Positions 23,316-34,994 of a stretch of 64,000 nt of DNA are shown one piece after another; position 1 is the first letter of the stretch, and the number at the start of each line of letters is the position of its first letter. The stretch comes from Arabidopsis thaliana (taxonomy: Eukaryota > Streptophyta > Magnoliopsida > Brassicales > Brassicaceae), in NCBI RefSeq assembly GCF_000001735.4, contig NC_003071.7, positions 16,653,443 to 16,717,442 on the forward strand, in the 5' to 3' direction. The position numbers were made by a program, and so were the translations under genes. The notes under the pieces are model-generated. The model worked only from the letters and a program-made list of their open reading frames with translations, searched no databases and had not been told where the DNA came from.

Positions 23316-26300
23316 TTAACCAGAAGTCTCTCTGGGAGGCGCAGGCACTGCTTCGCTTGAGCTCACACTCTCACCACCACCATCTCCTCCCTCAACTGAA
23401 CTCGGTTGTTGCAACCCAATAGGTGCAAACAAGCTCACACCACTCACATCCCGGCTCACACTGTATAGACCTCTGCTTCCATGATGGTTCAAAGGTGTAG
23501 ATGTTGTTGCATTGGCTCCGCTTATGAGCAATCGTAGTGTTTCTCTTGCACCTTTCTCGACCAGCGAATCATTCTCCACTGGGAGCGGAGGGATGCCCGT
23601 GGATATTATCCCGGTGGGTCCAGCGCTTACCAGATAGCTTTGACCTGAAGAGAAGATATCGATAACTGGAATATGAACAATAGGGTCGCACATTATAGGA
23701 ATCATCATCTGTTGCTGGGATGATGATGATGATGAGCCTGGAATGGGTATGTGGTGGACTAATGGTAATGGAGGGATGTCAGAGAGATCGAGCGGTGATG
23801 ACGGGATCAAGAATCCATCTGATCCCGATGCTGGTAATAAGGAGGAAAGTGGCGGAAGGGAAGGTAGCTCAATGGATAGTGGAGGGAACTGATAAGAGGC
23901 AGATGGTGCGTGAAGCGATGAAGTGGTTGGAGGGCACCAGCAATAATAAGGAGAAAAGACTGGTGGACCCATCTTCAAAGGAAATGGGGGAGGTCCGGTC
24001 ATTGTACTTGGTGTTGACTCTGCTTCTTCAAAAGCAATAATTTGTCTGATTCCATTATAATTCTCAGTAGCTTCTTCAACTTCTCCTTCTGACTGGATAA
24101 AACCCTCTACATTGGTGGGGATAGAGGTAATGGATGAATTATCAAAGATTGAGAAATGGCCTTCACTGTGTCCCTTTGATTTATCTCTAGAGGAGATACG
24201 TAGAGAAGCATTTCTCAGTGTGTTTTCTTTGAAGGAGCTTGCTCTAGGGCTGAGGCTTCCTTGGGTCTTTGTCTGTTGAGTCCCACAGTGGCGTGCTCTA
24301 AGAGATTTTGATGATGCACTCGAGGAGGAATCAGCTGTTTCAGAAAAGCCAGAAGATGATGATGAATCAGGAGATGGGACCTGACAACCTTTGATGTTAG
24401 GCACCACTGAACCCATGAGATACAAACGGAGATGAGAAGCAACAGAGCCAAGACGTGATTCTTCAATTCCAGTTAATTCTGAGATTGATGGCTTCTTCTT
24501 GATCAAGTCTTTCATCTACACAGGATAACAACAGATGATGAGAAAATTTAGATGCACAGACAAGGATTTTAAAACAACACTATTTCACAAACCTTCCTAC
24601 GCAATTCAGTTCCCAGAAGTTTTGACTTCTCTGAGCACCAATAGTAAAAAGCATTGCCATTTGCGATCCTTATAACAAAAGATCTACCAGAGCTGTCCAC
24701 AGTTATCTCCTCAATTGACACCGCAGAGCACTGAGATTTGCTGGTATAGGTAAAGAGTTGTTCTGAATGACCATTGTCTCCAATAAATGAGAGTCTCAAG
24801 TCAGATGTTGGCAAGACCATAAGGCTCAGGTTACCCCTGACCAATAGGAGATAAAACGTCAAGAAATCAGTCGGAAAAACACTCTAATATCAAAATCAAA
24901 AGCACTAACAAATAAACACTAGATGCTGAAAACCAGAAGTTGGATCAAGTCCAAGAGCTTTTAAATGCTTGCAAGTTACCCTTAATTCAAACTACATCAA
25001 AAGAATCTACCAGATAAACATGCAGAACTGTTTACAGAACAGCTATGTTATTAGCCTATTACTAATATTCACAAAACATAGGGTACTGCCGGAATAAACA
25101 TTATGTTCAATAATTTGGTACTTGACACTTTTTAAGACTGTGGCTTAGCTTAACTGAAACTACATTATTCATAACTTAGCATAGGGACCTGCAACTTAGA
25201 AGCTAGAACAAAAAAAGATGATAACATGATTATCTAAGAGCTTCCTGAAACGAACTTTATATAGATCCATTGTAATAAGTTTGAACAGAATAGTACCACC
25301 AGAACACACAAAAGACCTTTTAAATCAAATAAGTAGTAACGATGAGAAAACAAAAAGCTTAAATTTACAAAAAAAATACCATTCAATGAAAGCCATAGCG
25401 AGATAATATAAAGTGATTAAGAAGGATATATAGTCAGTGATGTTATGACAAAACAGAGAGAAAATTAAAGCCCTATATGACTAGAAATCAAGAACATACT
25501 ACACAACATTGGTGATGAAACTACCTTTACTTCATCATCTACCAGAGATCATAACAGATTACGCCCACATTACCTACAATAAAAGATACATTTTATTTGG
25601 AAGCATGAACAGTATCACTATACGACTGATTGAGATCCTATGATTTCTAAAATTTTAACTAAACCAACGCAAATTATGGATAGACCTTATTACTGAAAGC
25701 TAGATATACATTGATACAAACATAACTAACCATATGAACTAAGACTATGTAATACCCCAACCTCCAAAGTGTTAGCACATAAAGAACTGCAAAAGGTCAG
25801 TAAAACAGAGATACAACCATTCATATGAAAATAGGTATAGTATTTGATAAAATGAGACCAAACATGGAGAAACTCAGCGAGAGAGTATCAATAAAACTAA
25901 AGCAGGAATTGTATGTGTGCACCCAAAAAACTTACTTTGTATCAGCAGATGATTTCAAAATCACTACTGATTCAGATAATCAGCCTGCAATTGAACAAGC
26001 ATTCATAAAATCGCCTAATCAATGACAGATTACACACAAACCATTAATTAACATTCTGGTATATGCTATGCTACATCTCTAACATAAGAACCGTCTTCAA
26101 AGACAACAAAACCTAACTAGAGAGCTATAATTCACAAATCTCTAAGACAACAAAGAGCGAACAAAGAAAATAGCAATTAACACGATTATAACAAAAACAG
26201 GACTCATTGATTACCTTATGGGAGTGGGGCGCATTAGAATCCCTTCCTTTATAATCTTCCCGACGCGAACCGAAACCAGAGGTATGCAAAAACATCTAGC

Positions 26301-26762
26301 CAGCATACCAATTTCCGCAGGCTCGAAGTGCTATTCAATAAACAAGAAATCAGTATTATTATCTCAACAAAAATGGAAACCAAAATCATCGAATTCAGAA
26401 ACTATTCAAACCTGGCTAAGATGCGCAAGCAATCGATCTTCAGCCATTCCATTAGAAACGTTAAGCTTCAACAACGGCTTCAATCTCTCATCACCTCGAC
26501 AAGCTCCCATAACTTGCATGTCCAAAGCTTGTAACCACCGTAAAACCCTATCCTCTCCAACCAAAAAGTCTCCTCCGGTTGCATCAGTCAACGGATCTGA
26601 AACTCTACTCTCAATCCTCGTCAATTCATTCTCTCCTTCGGTTCCATTAAATTGAGAGTCATCAGTCGTCGACGACGAAATAGACAAATCATCACCGTCA
26701 TTTGGTTGATCATCACGGTGCTGATGATCGTCTCCGGTATCTCGCTTCCTAGAATCGGCCAT
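23316..26762 (-). CDS. Ser/Pro-rich protein of unknown function (flocculation-type annotation)
   Basis: Matches by position AT2G39950, for which I recall only an uninformative name. Minus-strand exons: 26762-26412, 26330-26215, 24836-24593 and 24515-23316, giving 636 residues; the third intron junctions keep frame. The N-terminal 240 residues look folded: an acidic start (MADSRKRDTGDDHQHRDD), then LGEDRVLRWLQALDM-like helices, HFEPAEIGMLARCFCIPL and a beta-rich stretch with SFVIRIANGNAFYYWCSEKS, which resembles a lipid- or protein-binding sandwich but is not identified. The last 400 residues are low-complexity Ser/Pro (PPLPLVHHIPIPGSSSSS), probably disordered. No catalytic motif or membrane span. 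Intron 2 (26214-24837) is unusually long at about 1.4 kb. Confidence 0.88.
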
Positions 26763-28223
26763 ATCAAATATCGTATCGGTAACTTGTCAGAGAAACCAAA
26801 AACTCGATCCAGAAATTGACAAAATAAAAAAAGTTCGTCGAGTTTCAAAATAAAAAAACCTAAAGATTGATTAGTGCTTTCAAATTTCAAAGAATCAAAT
26901 CCAAATTGAGAGAAGAGGTAGGGTTTGTTCTAATTAAATTTTTTTTTTTTTTTTTGATTGATGTTGTTTCGAGAGAGAGAGAATAAAAATATCTTTAATT
27001 GAAACAAGTGCCTTTTTTTGGATGCCCTTCGCGGAAGATGGAAAGATAAGAAAACCAAAACAGCACAACGTTTACGTTTATATAGGTTAGATGTTCTGGC
27101 GGATTCGAAACGATTTTATTTAATTTATTTTATTCAAAACATTTGAGATCCGGGGCTCGTTTTGATTGAATCCTATGGTGGGTCCTACAAATTTAGGAGT
27201 GGGTTCCTTGCAAAACCTGACTTCGAGCTGGTGCCACGTCAGCTTTTAATGGGCCCTAGCAAAGGATGGGCCTGTGTTTTTTTTTATTGCAAACCTATAT
27301 TTTTCTTTCGTTGAAATTGATCTTCGGCGATGGACAGGTTGTATTTTGTGGCCAATGAATGGATAAAAAATGTATGGATTATAGCATGTGATTTGGAATA
27401 TTTTAAAATTCCACTACGTTATGTTAATACGAGGAGAAAGTTTTTTCAAACGAAAATTGGTTTAATAGCTTCCATATTTTTAGAGATTTATTTTATTATA
27501 AATTTTTATATTAATTTTTTTTTTTTTTGACCGCTGCTATGATTAGAATTTAGAACTATGAAAAGCAGGAAAAACAAAAATTATGGTATCTTTTAAAACA
27601 CAATTCTTTACATTATTTTATTTGGAGTTTTATATGTTTAAAATTGTATATCCAAATTTGGATTGTCATCTTACATCAAGAAAGTTATTCAATACTTTTG
27701 CAAAATCATAGAGACCCATCTCTTGTTAAGCTGTGGAATTTTTTATAACGGAAAATGGAAAATTTTCTAATCAAAAAGTGCTAAAAAAAGGCGACTCCAA
27801 CCAACTACAATCACCAAATGAACTTTCCCAAGCCATACGAGAAAGAAAAGGCTGTCTAAAAAGAGACTAGAGTCATCCAAGCCACTCATATCATATGTAG
27901 GTGTTTTATCATCAATCATACAAAATATTACGAATCAAATCATCCACAATTCGTGAAGCATTTGACCTTTTTTTTATGTATGATCTAGTACAAATAACTA
28001 AACGACAAGCATATACTTGATGTGAGCCATTGGCTTACTAACTTAGGTAAAGCTTTTTATTCTTTTCTAAATAGTGATCATAAAATCTCGGATTAATTCA
28101 AAAAGTTGGCTATAAGGAAAAATCCAAATATTAGTTTCATCTCTAAACAAAGTCACCATCGATTTAGTATTCTAAAACGCCAACATATGGAGTTTCAAAA
28201 GCATATATTTCTCTGGAAGATGA
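26763..28223. other. Intergenic region with promoter of the Ser/Pro-rich gene
   Basis: Near the gene there is a T17 run at 26939-26955. Site II-like TGGGCC motifs lie around 27250 and 27272, typical of housekeeping promoters. The rest is AT-rich. A plus-strand frame starting at 27330 (MDRLYFVANEWIKN...) follows the TGGGCC motifs but degenerates into AT-rich codons. Confidence 0.5.
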
Positions 28224-30049
28224 TCATTTCTTCTTCTTTGGTTCTTCTTCTGCATAGTTCTTGATTAGTGCTTCTACGTCTTTCCAGAATAAACCCTCAA
28301 CAAGAACTCCATCTTTCGTGAACCTGAAAAACACACAGAGAAACCATCTAATGAGACTCATGTAAGGAAAACAGAGCGAGCAATTGTAAGAAAGATGCCG
28401 AGAGAGAGACCATTGGGTGACACTTTTGGTGAGCTGAACTGACTTCCCAGCTGAGATTGATTTTGGATCAGCACTGTCGATGGTGAGAGTGTACTGATCA
28501 GAGAATCTGGGCAACTTTGAAGATACCACCAAACCAGTGCTGGTGAATGATCCCTGCGTATCAACCATCAGATTTTAAGATTTTTCCAAAGAGGAGCACC
28601 AAATGATGAGCTAAACATACATGTTTGAACAGTAGCAAAACAAATGAGAGTGAGCAAATATATATCAACCAGAGAGCTTTAGGATCTTGAGTCTTGACAT
28701 AACAAAATGAAGCAATCCCACTAACCAAATTATTGCATCAATTTAACATGGCTTCAGAAAGACAAAATGTCTGAGCTCTTTTTGTTATGTTTCCTAGAGC
28801 TAACTAAACGAGTACAGAATGAAATGTTTGGAAAAAAAAATCTCATCGTCTCGGATACTAACTAAATGAGAGGAGTAATTTCTTCAAGCTGGTAAGAATG
28901 AGAAATAAACCACCCAAGTTACAGTCCAGAATCCTCCACTTAGTTGAACAATTATGTTTCGAGAAACAAGACAGAAACGATTGCAAACATCAAAAACTTT
29001 TGTTCAACTATTTTTCAAAATCTAAAGTTTGAAGACTAAAACTAATTGAACAATACATTGAAAGGGAAATGTAGTTTTGCCTAGAGCTCAAATGAAAAAA
29101 AAAAAAAAAAAAAAAGATGCCTTAAGATATGCAAAGTTGCAAACTTTACATAACATGTCAGGCAAGCAGAAACAAAATACAAAACAAAAGGAATGCAAAA
29201 GTTTGACACCAGAATTCAAACTATAGCTCCAGTTAAAAGTAAGTGAACAAGGAAAAAAGGTACATTATGCACCTAAATCACAGAAATACAATACAATTGT
29301 AGCATCATAGACAAAACAAGAATGTAGCCCAAACCACGAAACTTCTCAATGAAATAACTTTTCTAAATAGTCAGAGACCAAACCTCAGGAGGATAGGTGA
29401 ACAAAATCGCATTCTTCTCCTTAGTGTACAGAATCAGCTGCAACACCGCATTCAACACTACATACGTGTCATATAGTCAAGGACCAAACATCTTCTTCAG
29501 AATTATCCAAATACAAGACATATATCGATCAGCTTCTATAGTCATACTTTAGATACAAGAAGGTTTTCCAAAATCTAATGCTAACTAAGCACAAAGAATT
29601 CGAGCCACATTACAAGTTCTCTAATCTCAATTTTCTTAAATTTCATCTTAGCCACTGGAAACCAACCAAATGAGAGTCAAGCAGAAAGCAGAAAGTATCA
29701 ATTGAATTCGAGAAAAAAGGATATAATGCGATGCATCCAATCAAAAAATCCCTGTTCTCAGGGAATTTCTTGTTGTAGAATTGAGCAACAAGAGCAACAA
29801 CGATGATAATCGTTCCCAAAATCAGTTTGAGGTTGCTCAATCTCACATCCTCCTTATAGCCACGGCTCGTAACGATCTACGAATCATAGATTCACATATC
29901 AGAGAAATATGGAGCAACGAACAAGGAAAATCTTAGAAAATTCTTACATCGGAGACGGATTCGTCAAGGATGTGCTTGATCGAGTGGTGGTCCAATAGAT
30001 TGGCCTTCTTAACATTCTTGTTGGTTGATTCTGTCTTCTTCTCCTCCAT
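28224..30049 (-). CDS. SPC25: Signal peptidase complex 25-kDa subunit (SPC25/SPCS2)
   Basis: Non-catalytic subunit of the ER signal peptidase, which removes signal peptides from secretory proteins. Minus-strand exons: 30049-29948, 29876-29725, 29465-29384, 28553-28411 and 28323-28224, giving 192 residues. There are two transmembrane helices, LILGTIIIVVALVAQFY and a second from FLIGCIALYVVLNAVLQLIL, and the C-terminus KNYAEEEPKKKK is cytosolic and lysine-rich. Intron 2 is not GT-AG: it must start ATATCCTTTT and end GACAC, with TCCTTGAC just upstream, the signature of a U12-type AT-AC intron. With that splice the frame and the second helix are intact. Intron 3 contains an A21 run. The promoter has GGGCC/TGGGC motifs at 30256-30277. 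Confidence 0.95.
29095..29115. repeat. Poly(A) tract, 21 bases
   Basis: Uninterrupted A run on the plus strand inside intron 3 of SPC25. A simple repeat likely to vary in length between accessions. Confidence 0.9.
29466..29724 (-). other. U12-type AT-AC intron of SPC25
   Basis: Reading the minus strand, the intron begins AT|ATCCTTTT at 29724 and ends ...GACAC at 29466 (259 bases). The branch-site-like TCCTTGAC lies about ten bases before the 3' end. These three signals match the minor spliceosome consensus (ATATCCTT, TCCTTRAC, AC). No GT donor near the exon end gives an open frame. The phase (2) fits the flanking exons, and the joined codons read GCIALYVVLNA. The intron is defined by sequence logic and has not been checked against a transcript here. 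Confidence 0.9.
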
Positions 30050-30583
30050 GGTGAACAGATCGGATCCAGATAATACCAGATCTCTAATGTTCTTCGAAAA
30101 TTCGAACGCAGAGTTTCAGATTTTCACGAGCGCTGAGACTAGGAGAGACTGATGTTTTTGGTTCGAGGAGGAAGAAGACGATATATTGGATGGAGCTAGA
30201 AGACGTTTCAGTCAAAACTCGTTTATTATGATGTCGTTTTGATGGATGAAATTTATTGGGCCTTGCTGGGCTTAATGTAGTCAAGTCAACTAATGACACA
30301 TCTAAACCTTTTTTGTCAACTAATTAAACCCTTATTTGACTATTATAAACTTAAATGCTGAAGATTTCTTTCTATTGAAGAAAGAACAAAGGAAATCTGC
30401 CAAACTTTATTCAGATTTCATTACTAAAGAATCTTGCAGAAATTACAATAATCAATTGCAATCATCAGGAAATGAACAACAATCCCAATAGTGTAATAAT
30501 TAATCAAGAAAACTATTGGAAATTTAATCTATTTTTATTTATTTCTAACTACTAGCGTTCATTCAAGAAGGCTTGGACTTGAC
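30050..30583. other. SPC25 promoter and PXN 3' flank
   Basis: Leader and promoter of SPC25 with site II-type motifs (TTGGGCC at 30256, TGGGC at about 30268), followed by the AT-rich 3' UTR region of the next minus-strand gene. Confidence 0.5.
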
Positions 30584-32950
30584 TTAGCTAGAGGTAGCGT
30601 TTGAGAGCAACAGCTTAGCTCCCTTGACAAGCTCTTCCTTGATCATGAACAGAACCGCAGCAGCTAAAACGCTCTGCACAATCTTTGTGCTCATCCCTTT
30701 ATAAAACCCGTAAAGCCCTTCATATCGAATCATTTTCAGAATCGCGTCCAATGTTCCTGTAATTCAAAACCAACACAGCAACTCTTAGCTTTAACTGACA
30801 AATGAGTTATTTTGGCCATTTCATGATAAGAGGGAAAACCTTTGTATTGTTGTCTTTTGTCCCCTGTTGTGACCTGTTTGGCTTGAAGTCGCGACTTTAC
30901 AACCAAGAGAGGGTAAGTTGTGACTGTAGCTCCGAGTTTCGCCACAGCTCCGAGAAGAAATGTCTGTGGAAAATAGAAAGCACAATCATGGGAAGTTGGA
31001 AAGCAAGTAAACATCTTATTCAAAAAAAACGAAAGCAAAATGCTAGAGTCTGAACCTCCAAAGCGGTAACGTTGTTGCTACCCTTCAAGGCACGCTTTTT
31101 CTTCAGCTTGGTTAGCATTGTCTCGTACAACATAAATTGCATTGACGGATTACTTACCTGTGGGTTAAAAACACACACACACATCTAATTATTAATAAAA
31201 TGCACCTAGACAAACAATACAAGAGAAGCTTCAAAATCATAAGCTCACGTACCATGATCAATGTTGGAATTACACCTTTCCAGAAGCCAGTTATTCCAGC
31301 TTCATCGTAAACCTCTCGAATCTGAGACATTGTTCAACAAATATCACAGAAACTGTCTTAATTGAGAGGTTTATAGAGTTTGATTTGACTCATAATAATT
31401 GATATGAGTATATGACCCTAGCCAGCTTCTTCTAGTTTTTAAATACGGGAAGCTGCCTCATACCGTATTAAAGGTCCCATATGGACGCGGCTCAACAGCA
31501 ACCAGAGCTTCTGCATTAGAAGAAGGTGACTCGGGGGCCGCTGTTTGATCTTTTGTCATTTTTCTGTGGGTCTGCATACAAGTATTCAAAAAATCAAGAG
31601 GAGAAATAAAAGTGAGGAGAGAAAATCCATAGATTCATGCTCAAACGCAAAACTAAAACTACCACGGACCAAAGAAAATGTAATTGAAATTGACTGGACA
31701 GCGTAAGAAGCACTTTACGGTACTAGTGTATATGAAGCCATTTATACCTGCATACGCGTAACAATCACCCAAATCGGATTCGTCATAAGAACATTAACCG
31801 ATCTGCACAGTGAGAGTGTTATCAAAATTCACATGAGCCAACGGAAACAATGGAAAAAAAACAAATTACAATAATGAACTATACATGCGACCAAAGTTTA
31901 CAATCAAAGAAGAAAACAGCTATGACAGTAGGACCTGACAGGAAAAGTTAAGACCATCCACCTAGAAGCTCCACTAGACAAGTAACAGTATAATAGCATA
32001 GATGATAGCATTAGAAATGTGACCGTGGCGAGCCTTCACCCACAGCCAATGTGAAGTTTATGAGAAAAACTGAAGCACCTAAGAGCTATTTTGAAATTCT
32101 GTATAGCATTCCTAACTAATGGTAATCTCTAATCCGTATTGTAACAGACCAAAAACTAGCATATAAAACAAATTTACATAACGAAATTCTATTGTACCCG
32201 GCAAAGGCAGCCACTAAAAGTGAAGCAAACATCCCAACTGATCCGTCACCCAAACCTTTCTTCTTCCGTGCAAGAGCTGTGGCTTCAGCTCGATTCCGAA
32301 ACACTTGGTAGAAGTAGTAGTACACACCCTGTCTCATCCAAAATTAACATCCACTTTCAAGCCTATATTCTAAACTTCATACCAAAAAAATGGCTAAAAT
32401 TACAGATTCTCCAAATATTCACACCAATGAGAGAACATACCTGTGATGCAGCCGTTCCAGCAAGAGACGGCGCCAATCCACCATATAACCTCTCCCATCC
32501 TTCTTGTTTGACAACCTTCAACACAAATCAAAGCTATTTAATAACAGGTCATACAAATGTAAGACAACAAAAGAATCCATTACACGTTCTTTCTAAAACT
32601 AGAACCAAATCAGAGCAAATCAAGGCTCATATACTATAGCAACACTCATGTATTGAATCTCTGATCATGAGATTGAGAGTGGAAAACAAAAAAAAAAACC
32701 TGACACATGTGTTCGATAGTTCCAAGTTTCCTCTTCTCCCTCTTCAGATCCCGCTCCGTCTGTTGGCGCGTATTTACCTAATTCAACGATTAACAAACAG
32801 ACACAATCGCGTTTAAACGAGACGATTGAAGATTATCCAGAAGAATTAGGTGACGAAAGAATCGTGTACAGTTTGAAGAGGATAAGTGAGAAGCTGAGCA
32901 ATGATCCCACCACCAGCTCCAGCCAATCCATTGATCAAAGCGTCCGACAT
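30584..32950 (-). CDS. PXN: Peroxisomal NAD carrier PXN (mitochondrial carrier family)
   Basis: Imports NAD into peroxisomes in exchange for AMP, supporting beta-oxidation and photorespiration (family knowledge). Minus-strand exons: 32950-32870, 32777-32700, 32515-32441, 32328-32198, 31802-31748, 31571-31464, 31321-31253, 31157-31056, 30963-30840 and 30756-30584. They join to 331 residues plus stop, the known length. Three carrier repeats each bear a signature: PLQTVNTRQQ (from about residue 25), NPIWVIVTRMQ and PLLVVKSRLQ, fitting Px(D/E)xx(R/K) variants. The matrix loop between repeats 2 and 3 carries THRKMTKDQTAAPESPSS. The C-terminus is LLLSNATSS. Ten exons, all GT-AG. No peroxisomal targeting tripeptide, as expected for a membrane protein. 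Confidence 0.96.
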
Positions 32951-34428
32951 GATTTCTATATTCCAACACCAACAAAATTATGAGCAAAAACAAGAGAAAT
33001 CGAAAATCGCTGATTCTAATGCCAAGGAGGAAGAGATCCAGAATTACCTCCGGTTCGGATAAGGATTGAAGAATCGTCGTGAAATCTTCCGACAAACGGA
33101 GAGAATCGCAGAAGCTTAAGAGGATGTTGTTAATGATGGCGTCTGTAGGAAAGGAGCTTCTTCTCCATTCCCCAAATAATGAATGACTTTAATTCTCTCT
33201 TTTTTTCGCTTCAGAAGTTCATTCGAAGAAAGAAAGACACGCAAGTTGACGTTGAGGAATGAGGAGTGTAGGAGGTATGTAATTGACTGATATGCCCTTA
33301 TAATTGAGTGATATTACGGAAGCCTAACCTTCCATGTACTACTAGTTTGGTTTAGCTGGATAAGACTCTTTTTCTTGAACTGCGTGTTCGGTCTTATTTG
33401 ATTCAGCTTAGCATATAAAGATGGATATCATTCCATAATTAGTTTGCCTCCGTGGTTTGTTTAACTTTTAAACGTTTGGCTGAATATGGTATGACTCGGT
33501 TTACATATTTGCTTTATACTAGTATCATAGATAAATCATGATTTAGTTTTATCTACATTATGCATATTGTTAGACAAACTAAAATATGTTTTAAGACTGA
33601 AATATTTTCCTCATTTTCTTAAATAACTCGTTTTGTAAAACTAAATTACAATTCATTTGCTTCGAATTATCTTCTTTGATTTTATAGTAAGACTGTTGGG
33701 GATCGAAAGCTATCTATCTCTCACCATCGTATGGGCTTACTAGCTTTAATTGAGCTTCTTTTAAACTTTTCAGGTTAGGCCTAAAGCTCTTTGTACAGGC
33801 CCAAAGCCCATCTCTAACTTTTGGACAGAAGAATCCAACAAGAGAGAAACATTTCTTTGGCAGTTGAGGTATCAATTGTTAATAAACAACTTCAGAAGTA
33901 AATAAATTGTTAATGATTTGAATGAAGTTGGAGTGCAGGATGGATATAATACCAAATGTACATGAAAAATTTAATCTCACGATTAATATGAGTAGATGTA
34001 TCTTTAATATAGAGGTTGGGCGTGTGGCATTTTATAGTTTTTAATCTAATAGCGTGCTTACACATATTTCCATTTTAAAAAGATTTAAGTGCATACTTCC
34101 CCATCATTTATTTTGATACAGGTGTGAAAATTAACAATAATTAATATTAATCATAATTGTCAATAAATTATTTTCACAAATTATAAAATATTGTTAAATC
34201 TTATTATAAATAGATGTTATGATAAGTTTTGGTTAAGTAATACTCAAAATACAGTAGCAAACTAATCACATCATCAATAATTGGAGGTTTTAAAAAAAAC
34301 TAAGTAGAGCTTATATTTTCAATACTATTATGAAAGTAATTTAGCTTTTTTTAGCTCTCCCACTATAAATTCTAACACCCTTATATATGTCTTACGTGTA
34401 GAGAAAATCAAAGAAACAACAACAAAAA
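32951..34428. other. Divergent intergenic region between PXN and the C2-like gene
   Basis: The PXN leader and promoter lie at 32951-33250. TGGGCTTA, AGGCCCAAAGCCCA and related site II motifs occur at 33731-33815. The right half is AT-rich, ending in the promoter of the C2-like gene. Confidence 0.5.
34364..34370 (+). promoter_or_regulatory. TATA box of the C2-like gene
   Basis: CACTATAAATT lies 65 bases upstream of the ATG at 34429 in an otherwise AT-rich but structured promoter; a short A-rich leader (AAATCAAAGAAACAACAAC) follows. Position and leader agree with a real transcription unit. Confidence 0.5.
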
Positions 34429-34806
34429 ATGGACTTATTCGTAATGGTAGTAGGAGCATCAGGAATTGGCGACGGTGGTGAACAAAAATACAACTACAAG
34501 TTGAGAGCTTGGACTAACGAAGATGATCCACGCCAAACAAAGATTGTGACAACAAACGCAGATCCTGAGTTCCGTGAGGTTTTGCATCTTCCTCAAAACA
34601 TGGCTTCATCTTTTCTCAATTTGGAGTTGTTCAGTGTAAATTCAGCTGACACTGACGCATTTTTCATTGGGAGGGCAAATACAGCATTGCCCATGAAAAC
34701 AAACGCTAATGTGTACCGTAAGATCAAACTTCAGAACTTGGACACCAGTGGAAATATCGTAACTGTTGGTTATCTTGAAGTTTATCTTGGCCTCGAGACT
34801 GGTTAA
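34429..34806 (+). CDS. Small single-exon protein resembling a C2 (calcium/lipid-binding) domain
   Basis: 125 residues with no intron. The start MDLFVMVVGASGIGDGGEQK leads straight into a beta-rich fold: NYKLRAWTNEDDPRQTK, EFREVLHLPQ, FLNLELFSVNSADTDAFFIG and ending VGYLEVYLGLETG. Alternating strands and the D-x-E/DPEF turn recall a lone C2 domain, but the usual set of calcium-binding aspartates is not complete. Many small C2 proteins exist in plants (e.g. SRC2-like and CAR types); this is not one I recognise. No signal peptide or membrane span, so probably cytosolic or membrane-associated. It has its own TATA box and lies tail to tail, 188 bases from the BAHD gene. Role unknown. Confidence 0.75.
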   Translation: MDLFVMVVGASGIGDGGEQKYNYKLRAWTNEDDPRQTKIVTTNADPEFREVLHLPQNMASSFLNLELFSVNSADTDAFFIGRANTALPMKTNANVYRKIKLQNLDTSGNIVTVGYLEVYLGLETG

Positions 34807-34994
34807 GGCAAATTGATGATCTATCTAATGTTACTTTTGGATTCTAGTCGCAATCTAATATAGCAAATGTATAACATTCTTTTCAAGGGTCAACTTACAA
34901 AGTCACATTACAATAATCTTACATCGTTAAGTTCTTAATTAACAAGAAAAGAAAAACAGAGAAAAACCGTTAACGTTATTATTCATAAACTCCG

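Noticed and set aside
27330..27530. Plus-strand ATG frame MDRLYFVANEWIKN after TGGGCC motifs
   Set aside because: Only the first 15 or so codons look plausible; the rest is AT-rich and no further exon fits.
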